Positions 11,001-21,240 of a DNA stretch of 64,000 nucleotides are shown in pieces. Numbering within the stretch: the first letter of the stretch is position 1; every line of letters starts with the position of its first letter. The DNA is from Sphagnum compactum (taxonomy: Eukaryota; Bryophyta; Sphagnopsida; Sphagnales), in NCBI GenBank assembly GCA_965153455.1, contig OZ234496.1:14748304-14812303 (forward strand). Reading direction: 5' to 3'. A program made the translations under genes and the position numbers. Under the pieces are notes generated by a model that was given only the letters and a program-made list of their open reading frames with translations, did no database searches and was not told the DNA's origin.

Positions 11001-12397
11001 GAAGTTTAAGACATTAAATGTTCATTTAATGAATGAAACATTGTTTTAATTTTGGTGTTCCATAACATCAAATATGTAGCCTCTGAAATATTTTGCAAAG
11101 TCCATAAAGGCATAAAAAATGTTGATTTTCTTGATTTTGTTTTAAGGAAGACCTTTTAAATGGTTTTTAACATGGTGGCCCCAAATTGGAAAATTTTGAA
11201 TTTTTGGAATGAAAATTATATGGTCAATTTTAAGCCAATTTCAAATACACTAGAAACGGACTTTCAAAAGGCTTTGATTTGCTTGTTTTTGTCCACTTTA
11301 ATATGCTTTCACCCCCCAAGAAACTATCTTTGATGGTGTGTTGAGGGTAAGCTTATAAATGGTGGACCTAGGCATTTGTATGAACCTTAATACTATTTGA
11401 AACATTGGCAACAATATGTGGTGAAGGCAGAATGATGGTTGGGTGACTTGACCTAGGCGATTGAAAAAATCTTCCCACCATGTAATGACTACAAGGAATA
11501 GAGTGAAATGGTAAAGTCTCATGTTGTGTCAATATTGTTGTAAATGTGTGTTGGTCCATGAATGGTAATCTATCCAGCAAACTGGTTTAAACATTCCGTA
11601 TCTCTTTAATTCCTTCAATTTGATATACTAAATTTGGGACAATTGTTTGGCAGATTGGAATTTAAAGTTGGAAGCACAATATTTTTTCACACAATTTAAC
11701 CTTATGTGATATGTCATATGTATCTAGAGCTACGTAGATCCTAAGAAAAATAGTGGTTTTATTTATTATTATTTTGGAGATCTAGACCCTACTAATGTCG
11801 TAGTTATGAGAATAGTAAACTTTGATGACATCTAATTATTGCAACCAGGGAGTATTGAAAGGTAAGGTGGACAACATATAAGCAAAATCTGCACATATAA
11901 TACAAGATGTAAAACAACATTTCACTATATCTCACCCACTTGTTGGTTTCCACTATATTTGCATTACTAAACATGGATTTGCAACATTACAACATTTTAT
12001 TTTATTTTTGTGAAAACATAATTCATCAACTAATAAATGGAAAGGATGATTTTTTTTATGTGTGGAATTTTTTTCCATCCTTGGTCACATTTTGCTAATG
12101 GTATTGTGCCTAATTCTAATACATTAATAGAATTGTGTTAATGGCAAAAACTAATAACATGTAATTTTTAATTGATAAGTTGTTTCTAAATTATTAAATG
12201 GTGGAAATTAGTGCAAATTTGAAACTTTGATTCATGGTTGTGTTAGCCTAGAATATTACAAAAATAAATTATGTTTCTAGTTCAGTTTGGCTAGTCTAGT
12301 TTGAATTTTTTGGCTATTCTATGAATGGTCTACAATAGTCAAATGACATTGAATTGTGATAAGGTGAAAACTAGGAAGGTCAACAAGTCGAGGTGTT
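8038..12397. other. Gene-poor spacer, 4.3 kb
   Basis: Only short frames are present (for example 8118-8435 and 8469-8768), without motifs or codon-usage signs that I trust. Sequence is A/T-rich with scattered gene-like words but no splice-consistent model. No repeat array or element termini were recognised. Confidence 0.5.
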
Positions 12398-12410
12398 CCT
12401 CACTACAACA
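12398..12410 (+). repeat. Left target duplication (CCT) and terminal inverted repeat
   Basis: CCT at 12398-12400 is followed by CACTACAACA at 12401-12410. It matches the inverted right end at nine of ten positions. Confidence 0.9.
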
Positions 12411-13050
12411 AAAGAGGGGCATATTGCGATCCAAATATCATCGCAAACAACAAAGAAAACAGTTTCCGAAAACCCGCAGTTCCGAACAACAATTCCTCGC
12501 AAACTCTTAAGCCTTTGCGAAACCCTCACCTTCGCACCCGTACAATCGCAAGCTCTTCGCAACTCCCGAAACTGAAACAATCGCAAAACATTTCCGATTA
12601 TAATGTCTTCTATACATGATTTGTGATTCACAATACATCGAAAATTATTTGCAACAAACCCAACATCGCAACGACTTAGCGAATAGACGCAAAAATCTAT
12701 CGATTTTCGATATAACGTCTAACGCAAACGTTTTGCGATGTTTATGATGCCGCTACGAATTTGCGATAAAACAAACATCGGAAACGTTTTGAAACAAATT
12801 CATCAACGCTACAACTTAGCGAATCGACTCAAAACTCTATCGGTTTCCGATATAATATCTAACGCAAAGAGTTTGCGATTTGCAAAATGTCGCTAAACGT
12901 TTGCGAAATGTAGGATTTCGCAAACCTGTTCTGGAATGATTTTAACCGTCAGAGTTTAGCGATGTTTGTGAGATGGTATATTTGGTCTTTTGGCTTTTGT
13001 AGTGTTGCGAAGAAATATGACTCGCAAATAGTTTTGAGATTGACTGTGTA
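12411..13050. repeat. Left subterminal TTGCGA/TCGCAA motif array
   Basis: The words TTGCGA, TCGCAA and the longer acttagcgaat / gtttgcgat recur in both orientations across this zone, for example two related lines near 12670-12750 and 12805-12890. In En/Spm, subterminal repeats are binding sites of the element's own TNPA protein; the same role here is inferred. The CpG in each word makes it a possible methylation-sensitive site. Confidence 0.75.
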
Positions 13051-13187
13051 TCGCAAGAGCATGGCACTGTATTCTTATTTTGTACGCAGGGTTTATATTC
13101 ATTTGGAGTCACTTTGGGCCAGAAAAAAAAAATCTATATCAAAATTTCAAAAGTTACAATGTAAAAGGGTTTGCAAGTCTCGAGTAT

Positions 13188-14999
13188 CTAACACACTAGC
13201 TGTCTATCTAGACCTCCTTCCCCTCTTGGATTTCTTCCTTGAATCTTTCTTCCTAGTGTTCTCTGGTGGAGGGGGAGGCTGCTCATCCTCCTCCCTCTCT
13301 TCATCGTCCCCCTACCCCTCCTCTTCGTCCTCATCCTCCTCCCTACCCACGCCCCTGCAGAACCTGCATTTCGACTAGCAAATGAATTGGGTCCACTGCT
13401 AGTGGTAGCTACACTGGGGGGAGCAGTGCTAGCGCCTCTCTCCTCCTCATCACTGCTGCCCTGAGAGCTCTCACTCTCACCCTCAGATGCCTGCATTTCA
13501 ACATGCAAAGCTTAGTCAACAATGAAAATCTTGATTCAAATGAAAACAATCTCAACACAAACAGAAATTCAATCCCAACCAATACCCACTCACCAATAGT
13601 GCATCAACATGTTCAAAAAGATGCTCCTTGCCATGCTCCTGGCCCATTGTCATTTCTGCAGCTATGATCTTCCTCTTGTACCTCTTGTACTGTCCCCATA
13701 AAACAACAAGTCAAAAAAAACGCATATTTGCGAAGCGTAGAACTTCGCATATTTTAACTTGCGAAGCAGTTTGCGATTTGTTCAAGTCTACGAACTCTTT
13801 TGCGAAGCGCAGACTTTTGCATACTGTATCTTGCGAAGCAGTTTGCGAAACAAATAGCATCGTAACTTTGCGAACTAAACGCCATTTGACACATCTTTGC
13901 GATGCAATTCGCATCGCAAAAGGTATCCCAAACAGTCCTATGTGACTCGACAGAAACGAATCTTTGCAGAAAAAAAATGGAAGGTAGGGAGTGTACTTAC
14001 AAATGCTGCTTTGAGGCCGGTAATGCCACCTTGCCCTAGCCTGTGGGTGGTGGGTGGAACCAGTTTCACTCGCTCTGCTGCCTTGAGGAACTTCAATGGT
14101 GGATCACCGACCTCGTCCACCACTGATTAGCATTCAGCAAGCTTCAGCTCCAGTGCCTTCAGGTCACGGTCCGACCTCCCAGACTCTCGTGCTTTCTTGG
14201 CCTTGGCTAGCTGCTCTATGATCTCCTTCAGCTGCCTTGCTGCTTTCAGCTGCACCTCAGACTGGTAGAAAGCATTCCAGATGTCTTCTGAGAACTGAAG
14301 CGGCCTCTCCAAGTTCCTGTACACATTCAGGTCTCTCAGGTGAGCACGAATCTTCATCCTGTCATGGTATCTTGCTTGAGACATTGAATTGGAGATCTTG
14401 TCTGCAATCCACTGTGAATCAAGCTCTCTTCCATTTCGAAATGCTCCCTTGACCTGATTTATCACTCTCCTCTGCTCTGCCTTTGAGAGAGTGCCCCACT
14501 CAACTCCTCGTGCAAAATTGGTGGAGACAATGTGCCTAATGGTGCTTTTGGCCCCAGTGTATGCCAGCTTGGTTGGAATTCCCTCCTCTGCCAATGTTAT
14601 CAGAGGGAGCTTCTTCCTCTCCTCCTCCTTCTTCTTCAGATCGAGCTTCTCCTTTCTGATGGCATCCCTCTCATCCTTCCTCCTTTTCTTCTCGAGCGTT
14701 CTAGGTGAGAGAGCTCCTGTTGTTGCTCTCTCATCTTTCTTTCTCTTCTTCTCTGCTGCCTTGGCTTCTGCAGCCTTCCTTGCCTCCTCCTCTCTTTGTG
14801 CTTCCCCAGCAGTCAGCCCTGCTTGCAATGCTTGACCTAAGATGGCGGTCAAGGATGCCAGCCCTTCAGGTGTCCTAGTATCGATTGCAAACAGCTCTGA
14901 AGCTCTCAAGTGATCAGCAACCATCTTCCTCAACCTTTCCTCATTGTTGTCACCTCCTCTAGACCCAAAACCCCCTCCCCCTCCACCAGACCCAGCCAT
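13188..14999 (-). pseudogene. CACTA ORF1 (TNPA-like accessory protein), one in-frame stop
   Basis: Three minus-strand exons fit: 14999-14001, 13689-13594 and 13490-13188, all phase 0, with donors GTAAGT and GTGAGT and acceptors gggacag and aatgcag. Together they give 466 codons. ATG 14999 (MAGSGGGGGGFGS) was chosen because no ATG precedes it in frame. The protein has a Gly-rich start, a long Lys/Glu/Ala coiled coil (about residues 60-135), a conserved globular region (GAFRNGRELDSQWIADKI, FSEDIWNAFYQSEVQ) and an acidic then Arg-rich tail. An in-frame TAA at 14129-14127 (codon 291) interrupts it, yet the frame stays open for 42 codons to the donor, so the stop looks like a nonsense mutation. 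By position and character it should be the DNA-binding partner of the transposase. No close family name is claimed. Confidence 0.65.
13715..13930. repeat. TTGCGA motif cluster inside ORF1 intron 1
   Basis: Repeats of ttgcgaagc and acttcgcat lie between ORF1 exons 1 and 2, for example near 13736, 13759, 13800 and 13830. They match the motif of the element's subterminal zones. Confidence 0.7.
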
Positions 15000-15149
15000 T
15001 GCAATCCGCCCCCTCCTGTCTGCCCAAGCTTTCCTTCTACAATTCTCGAGCAATGCCGAGAATGAGTTCAAATTCACTCGCCGTGGTACTCTAGTCTAGA
15101 CCCCCAGAAAGCTTGGGCAAACACCTTATTCCGTTCCAGCTTAAGGACT

Positions 15150-15390
15150 TTCGGAAATTCAGGGCTTGCGATGTAACCCGCATCGCAACCTGCGATACGG
15201 TATTGCTCGCAACGGCCGTGTAATGCTGTTCGTATCGCAATGGATGGGGGTTGCGAAGTCGGGGGCTTCGCTAACGTAGGAGGAAGTTAAAGGTTTTAGG
15301 GCTTTGGTTTAAGTAACGTATGCAGATGCGAAAAGGGATGCGATGGTAGGGGGTTTGCAAGGGGCTCGCAAAGTTTTAGGGTTTAGGGTT
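15150..15390. promoter_or_regulatory. Divergent promoter region with TTGCGA motifs and telo-box-like words
   Basis: Between the ORF1 start and the SET gene lie many gcgatg/catcgcaa words followed by gttttagggtttagggtttc near 15370. Both ORF1 (minus) and SET/TNP2 (plus) would be transcribed away from here. The shared motif with the element ends suggests the same protein could bind both, giving self-regulation as known for En/Spm TNPA. The role is inferred. Confidence 0.5.
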
Positions 15391-15625
15391 TCTTCTCGAG
15401 AGTTGTAGGTCAGAGAGCTCCTGTTGTGCATATGCCAAAGGGTTTCGGGCAACCAGTCCTATAGGCATTGTTGAGCCCACATTGGATGCAGGTATGCATT
15501 TCTTTTTGGTTTAGGTAGTCTCAATTTATGAGTTGTCAATGGTTTATATTGTTGTATCACATGATTTTTGAAAGTCCTATCTGGTCTTTGCCTTACATTT
15601 GTGCCTTATGAATGTGACAGATGAT

Positions 15626-16770
15626 ATGTCTTCCTCCTCCGTTGTCTCCACTAGTGACTCATCCTCCTCAAATGAAGGCACATCAGCTCATACGCAAGCA
15701 GAGGTGTCTCATTCTCCTCATGGTCCACCTCGGCAGCTTTGCCAATGCACCAAGTGTGTTGGTCAGATTTCACAAAAGTCATATGTTTGTGCTCAACACA
15801 TTCAGCGATTTGGGCGTCATCGTGGTCTTACCCCAGGAGCTTCTTCATCTCATGGGGTAAATGTCATTTTACCATTGTCATTTTACCTCTTTGATACATG
15901 TTATTTTTCATGAAATCCTCTTTGAAATTATTTTCACTTCCATGGTTTGTTGTGGTTTTTTGAATGTAATAGGGTTCCCGTATGACACCACCACCCTATG
16001 TTCTATCACAAGGGGTTTTAGCTGCCATAGGAAATGCACTTTCGCATGCATTTGCTGTAGGGATTGGTGCCTCTGAGGCCAGTAATCCACATCATGAGGC
16101 AAGGCCATGTCTGCCCTCCGTTAGACAGCGATCCAAAGCACAACGTCCAAGTGAGGGTCATGCTAGGACTATTGTTGAGGGCAGATGGGGTATGTGTGAG
16201 TTCACTGGCAAATGTGCCAATATTATCCAGTCATGGAACCCTGCAGTTCTTGGGTTGCTTGATAGTTTGCCCTATGATGAGGAGGTTGTGGTTTGGGGTA
16301 GACGATGGATTGTTAAGACCTCTACACTTGGAGAGAGGCATGGCTATGGAGTATATGCTTGTGAGGACATCATTGTAGAGGATTCAACTAGTTATCGTAG
16401 AGAGGGTCCTACTTTGTTCCCTTATGGTGGGCCTATCTATAAGAGAAGACATTGGAACATGATCCTCAGACAACATCCTGAGTGGAAGACCTTTGCTCTT
16501 GAGATGGACACCTTTGCTGGTAGCACTAGGAGGCATAGTGATGTGAGGGTGATAGATAGAGACCCCATACGTTCTGGAAACATTGTTGGTTTCATCAACA
16601 GTACGGTGGGGAGTCGGCCTAAGCGTAGGGCTAATTGTGAGTGGGTTTTTGTTGAGGGACCTCCTCCAGCACCATATGGCGAGACTTATCATGAAGACCA
16701 TTGCCTGGTGTTAGCTACTAGGACGATCAGATCAGGAGATGAGTTGTTTACACACTATGAGTGGAATTAG
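15626..16770 (+). CDS. SET-domain protein encoded inside the CACTA element
   Basis: Two exons, 15626-15856 and 15973-16770, join in phase 0 across a GTAAAT..AATAG intron, giving 342 aa. Exon 1 has a Ser-rich start and a putative zinc site C39-x-C41-x2-C44 with C55 and H58. Exon 2 ends in a SET domain: GYGVYACEDI (residues 201-210, the usual G-x-G start), FPYGGPIY (the E-Y-x-G-E region), SGNIVGFINST (about 278-288), ANCEWVF (297-303) and the end LATRTIRSGDELFTHYEW (324-341, cf. A-x-R-x-I-x2-G-E-E-L-x2-D-Y). SET proteins transfer methyl groups from S-adenosylmethionine to lysines, often of histones. The usual NHSC is NST here and no post-SET cysteine cluster follows, so activity is uncertain. 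The frame has no stops although both neighbours have one. It is 167 bp upstream of the transposase, same strand, and could share its transcript. The start may lie in an upstream exon. Confidence 0.75.
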
Positions 16771-16937
16771 GATTCCACCATTTCTGAACTATGTACTTTG
16801 TTTAAGACATAACATACCATATCTATATACATGCATTTTGGCATTTTTTATTTATAATGTAATATGCAACTATGCTTGGTATATAGTTAAGATCTTCTGG
16901 ATTTGGTATTGCATAGAATATTCGGCCTTCTGAAGAC

Positions 16938-19900
16938 ATGCTGCCACGGAGGTTGAGAGCAACATATCGGGAAATGGGCATGCCAGACAAATCAGACTCT
17001 TCATCAACTCATTCTTCATCAAATGACTTGTCTGCTCATGATGAAGGTGTCTCTCAACCAGTTCAGGAAGCACCACTGCTTGCAAACCAAGAACAAGCAA
17101 TGGATGACTTCATGGTTGACTGGTTTGGACTTGACATAGTTGATGATATGTCTGGCAACCCACATGATGAAGGAGCCAATGCAGATGATCCACGTCATCA
17201 ACATACTGCCCAGGCACAACGGCAGTGGCAAGAGGCGAAGGCACATGCTCAAACACCTATTTTTCAAGGTGCAAGGTTAAGCCGTTTAGCAGCCATACTG
17301 GGGTTGTTAAACATCCAAGCAAAACACAAGGCAAGCAATACTATGTTGTCAGACATTTTCCAGTTTTGTCATAGCCTCTTGCTACTTGAGGAAAATGTTT
17401 TGCTAGGATCTTGGAAGGAGGCTAAAAAGATCTTATCCTCCATAGGCATAGAGTATCAAATTGTCCATGCATGTGTTAATGACTGCATGTTATTTCATGG
17501 GAACAATGCCCATTTAACGGAGTGCAGTACATGTGAAGAGGCTCGATATGATCCTCAGATGTTTACAGAGAAGGTGCCCAGGAAATCAGTAAGGTGGTTT
17601 CCCATTATTCCTCGCTTGCTGCACATGTATCGATGTACAGACTTAGCCGAGTTAATGGTTTGGCATAAGGAACATCGATCAGAGCCTGGTGTTATGAGGT
17701 TACCGGTTGACTCTCCTGCTCACAAGCATGTGGAGTCAACATGGCCAGAGTTTGAGCGTGACCCTAGGCATGTGAGGTTGGGGTTAGCATCAGATGGTGT
17801 TAGTCCACATTCACTTGGAGGAAAGGGACGACCTACCTCTGTTTGGCCAGTTGTTGTCATGAATTACAACCTTCCTCCGTGGTTGTCTATGAAAAAAGGA
17901 TTTTTGCTGCTTTCTCTTATTATCCTAGGGCCAAGTAAGGTGAAAAACCTAGACACCTACTTAGCACTAGTGGTCGATGAGCTCAAAACATTGTGGGATG
18001 GAGTATGGGCATATGATGGGAGGAAGACCACTGGAGGAATACCACGTGTATTCAAGTTGAGGGCAATCTGCATGTGGACAATGCATGATTATCCTGGTAA
18101 GAAATCATGCACATGCCTTTATATATTTCTTTATTATTCTGTTTTGTGATTATTTGTTGTTCTAATATTCCGTTCTTCTACAATCAGGGTTTGGTTTTGT
18201 AAGTGGGCTGCAAACTCAAGGCTACAAGGCCTGCTCTACATGTGGCCCAAGTTTCGAGGACATGGCTAAATACTCAAGCCATCTTCACAAAATTGTTTAC
18301 CTTGGTCATACAAAGTTTCTTCCACTGGGACATGATATGAGATCAGACCCACTTTTATTTTCATCTTTTGACATGCCTTATGGTGATGAGCGTGATATTC
18401 CAGAAGCTACCACTTTTGCATATTGGAGGGATGTGGCCAATAGAGTTATTGACCTAAATGATTCTATGGTGTTTGAGGGTAGTGGATTGACAAGGTGGGG
18501 TATACTCAACAGCTTGCCTTACTGGGGTGAGCTGAAAATACGTCATCTCTTGGACCCCATGCACATTGAGGGAAATGTGGGAAAGGCTATCATAAAACAG
18601 CTCTATGGAGAGAAGGACAGTAACTTTAGGGAGGCCTGTGAGGATTTTGGGAGGCATCCCGATGTGTGGATTACTGTTGATCCTAACACAGGTATTGAGC
18701 AGTGACCATCAGCTCCATGGACACTTACTACACAAGAAAGAAGAAACTTTCGAAATCGCATAGGAGAGATGCGATTCCCTACAGGTTTGAACTTTGATGG
18801 CAAGGGTTGAATTTAGAAGTACTCTATTGCTTTTATTTATATTTAAATCTGTATGCCTTATACTGGAAAAAGAGTTTGAAGTATAGAATGTTATCTGTTG
18901 GATGTCTAGAATACTTTTGTATAATTTTATGGTACCTTGTTGCAGGTTATGGAGCTAATATTCAAAAAGCTTTTGGTAGGGACGATAACCACAAGTGGCC
19001 AAGGTATCTCAAGACACATGACTATCATCGTTTACTGCAACACATATTGCCTGTGGCAATAATAGGCTTAGCTAGTGCAGAAGTACAAGATGCTCTTTGG
19101 TCATTGGGATATCTGTTGAGATGGGTATGCTCAAAGGAGTTATTTGTAGAGGAGATTCCAAGAATGAGGGTAATAGCAGCAGAGGTGGTATGCAAGTTGG
19201 AAAAGGCCTTCACTCCATCATTATTTGATTGTCAAGTGCATTTACTAGTTCACCTTGTGGATGAGATAGCCATTGCTGGTCCTGTGCATTGTCGGTGGAT
19301 GTATTGGCTTGAAAGATATATGGCAGTATTAAAAGGTTATGTCCGTAACCATGCACGAGTGGAGGGAAGCATGGCAGCAGGACACTTGGCAGCAAAGAGC
19401 ATGTTTTATTGCACCAACATCTTGGCCACTATAGATCCATCATGTCCTCATGTCTGGATGGAGGAAAGAGAAGAGGAGGAAGACCGTTTGACTGGTGCCA
19501 TCAAAACACGTATGTTATTACCTACAGAGTTAATTCAGCTGACCACATTCATGTTGAATAATAGCAATGTCATGGAAGAGTGGAGGAACTTCTATGAGAA
19601 TGCCAAAAGTATGAGTGGGAGATCAAGGATTTTTCCTACGTTTCATAAGTACATGAAAGAGAAGTTGGTTGAAGTGGATCAATTGTTGGCACAAGGAGAA
19701 AGTATAGCATGTTTTCCAGAGATCACAGATGATGTTCGCACCATGGTTCATGGACCACTGAGAGTTGTGACAACACGTTCAGCAATGTGGACACAAGGAA
19801 GACATTTCAGGTATTCATTTTTTCTATTTCATTAGGCATATTAATTCATCTTCATATTCTAGACAAGTTTTTTAGAATGTTCTAGGATGATTTTTATGGG

Positions 19901-20447
19901 CATGAAGTTTCTATTATCATATAAGTTTAGGACTCACAATGCCTAACACAATATTAATTTCAGGATTTCCAGTTTGGATGAAAAAAGGGGCCGCACCTTT
20001 GACTGTGGAGTTCAAGGGCAATTCATTCAGGACTTTAGAAGCATTCGGCATGACAGGAATATTGTTCGAGATATTGTGCCACATTATGGAAAGCTGGAAG
20101 AGATCTTGGTGGTATCTTATGATGCACATTCAAAGTTTGAAGAGTATGTGTTTAAGTGCAAGTGGTTTAAAGTGAACCTTGCTGGTGCAAATTGCACTGT
20201 AGTTCAGGATGAATGCGGACACACACGGTTAAAGACATCTGCCACCAGTTATCAGCCATCTCATTGGCAAACTTCAGAGCCATTTACTTTTCCCTGTCAT
20301 GTAGAACAATGCTTTTATCTTCCTTATCCCCCAAACCCAGAGGAGTGGTCACTTGTTGTCACATATGTGCCACGGTCCCGTTCTATTCTAGGTGAGAAAC
20401 CAGAGGTTGTGTTTACAACCTCTGAGGTGGATGATGACCACGTATAA
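16938..20447 (+). pseudogene. TNP2-like CACTA transposase, four exons, one in-frame stop
   Basis: Exons 16938-18096, 18188-18784, 18946-19810 and 19964-20447 join with consistent phase to 1,035 codons. Exon 1 has the Transposase_21 core: WPEFERDPRHVRLGLASDG, the YNLPPW motif, and VDELKTLWDGV. Exon 2 continues with YKACSTCG and LDPMHIEGNVGKAI. Exon 3 is a DUF4218 region (THDYHRLLQHILPVAI, CRWMYWLERYMAVLKGYVRN) and exon 4 a DUF4216 region (FEEYVFKCKWF, FPCHVEQCFY). These are the standard domains of plant En/Spm transposases, which cut and reinsert the element. A TGA at 18703-18705 (codon 559) interrupts exon 2, but the frame continues into the conserved PSAPWTLT stretch, so this is a point nonsense mutation. 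The usual N-terminal transposase-associated zinc domain is missing from this gene; a similar motif sits in the upstream SET gene. Confidence 0.88.
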
Positions 20448-20689
20448 TGTACTACTCATTAATTTTATGCAAATTGCCATTGAGGCTTGTGATTCTATAT
20501 TACTGCACAATGTTCATTGTGTCATTTTCTGCCTATTCTACTCCATTGTGTAATTTTATTTTCAAGAATAGGAGCACTGCTATGCGTACTTTATTGATAT
20601 TTTCACTCAGTCTACTAAGGCAACATATATTAGAATAATGGTTAAGTGGATTTATAGCTTCCATTTGGTCTAAAAGATTTTTTATTTTT

Positions 20690-21227
20690 TTATGGCGTTT
20701 TGAGAATCGATGACATTGCGAAACCCTTTTGCGAAACTTCCTTCTCCAGTAACCCTTTCACTACTTTGCGAGCTAACTCACATCGCACCTTGCGATACAT
20801 CCACCACCGGAAAGTTTTGTAAAAATTTGTGATGAGGTTTGCAATACATATTGAAACGCAAACTGTGAGGCGCCACATACCGCACGTTGCGATGTGTTGT
20901 GGATCTCAAAGTCTGTAGCGATACTCTGTGTATTGTAAAGGTTGCGATGTTTTGAGTATGATTAAACGTTGCGAAGGGTGGAATTTCGCTACGGTGGACA
21001 GAGACTGAGCGGATCGCAAAGTTTTGTTTGTTGTGTATCTCGCAAAAGTGTTGCGATGATTAAAGGTTCATTCTAAATTTGCGATGAATGGTGCGCCACA
21101 AGTTGCGATGCGGAACGCATCGCAAATTTGGCAAATTTTTTTTCCTTCGCAAACCCTTCAGGTTTTTTGTTTTTCTTTCGCAAAACCTTCATATTTTTTG
21201 TTTGGCCCTTCGCAAAAGGGCACAATA
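20690..21227. repeat. Right subterminal TTGCGA/TCGCAA motif array
   Basis: TTGCGA, TTCGCAA and related words fill the last half kilobase, e.g. near 20710-20730, 20766-20790, 20885, 21005-21120 and 21146-21215. It mirrors the left array. Confidence 0.75.
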
Positions 21228-21240
21228 TGTAGTAGTGCCT
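21228..21240 (-). repeat. Right terminal inverted repeat and target duplication (CCT)
   Basis: TGTAGTAGTG ends at 21237 and is followed by CCT at 21238-21240, matching the left flank. Confidence 0.9.

Larger units (their letters stand above)
12401..21237. mobile_element. Complete CACTA (En/Spm-like) DNA transposon, 8,837 bp
   Basis: The left end starts CACTACAACA at 12401; the inverted right end reads CACTACTACA and finishes at 21237. The element is flanked by CCT at 12398-12400 and CCT at 21238-21240, the 3-bp target duplication expected for CACTA elements. Inside are three genes: a minus-strand coiled-coil ORF1 (13188-14999), a plus-strand SET-domain gene (15626-16770) and a plus-strand TNP2-like transposase (16938-20447). 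The two strands diverge from about 15.0-15.6 kb. Subterminal zones, the ORF1 intron and the divergent promoter are dense in TTGCGA/TCGCAA words. One premature stop in each of ORF1 and TNP2 suggests this copy is no longer autonomous, though the intact duplication and ends suggest a moderately recent insertion. Confidence 0.92.

Noticed and set aside
12962-13378. 138-codon plus-strand open frame in the CACTA element
   Set aside because: It overlaps ORF1 exon 3 in antisense, has a Ser-run from a simple repeat, and no recognisable motif.
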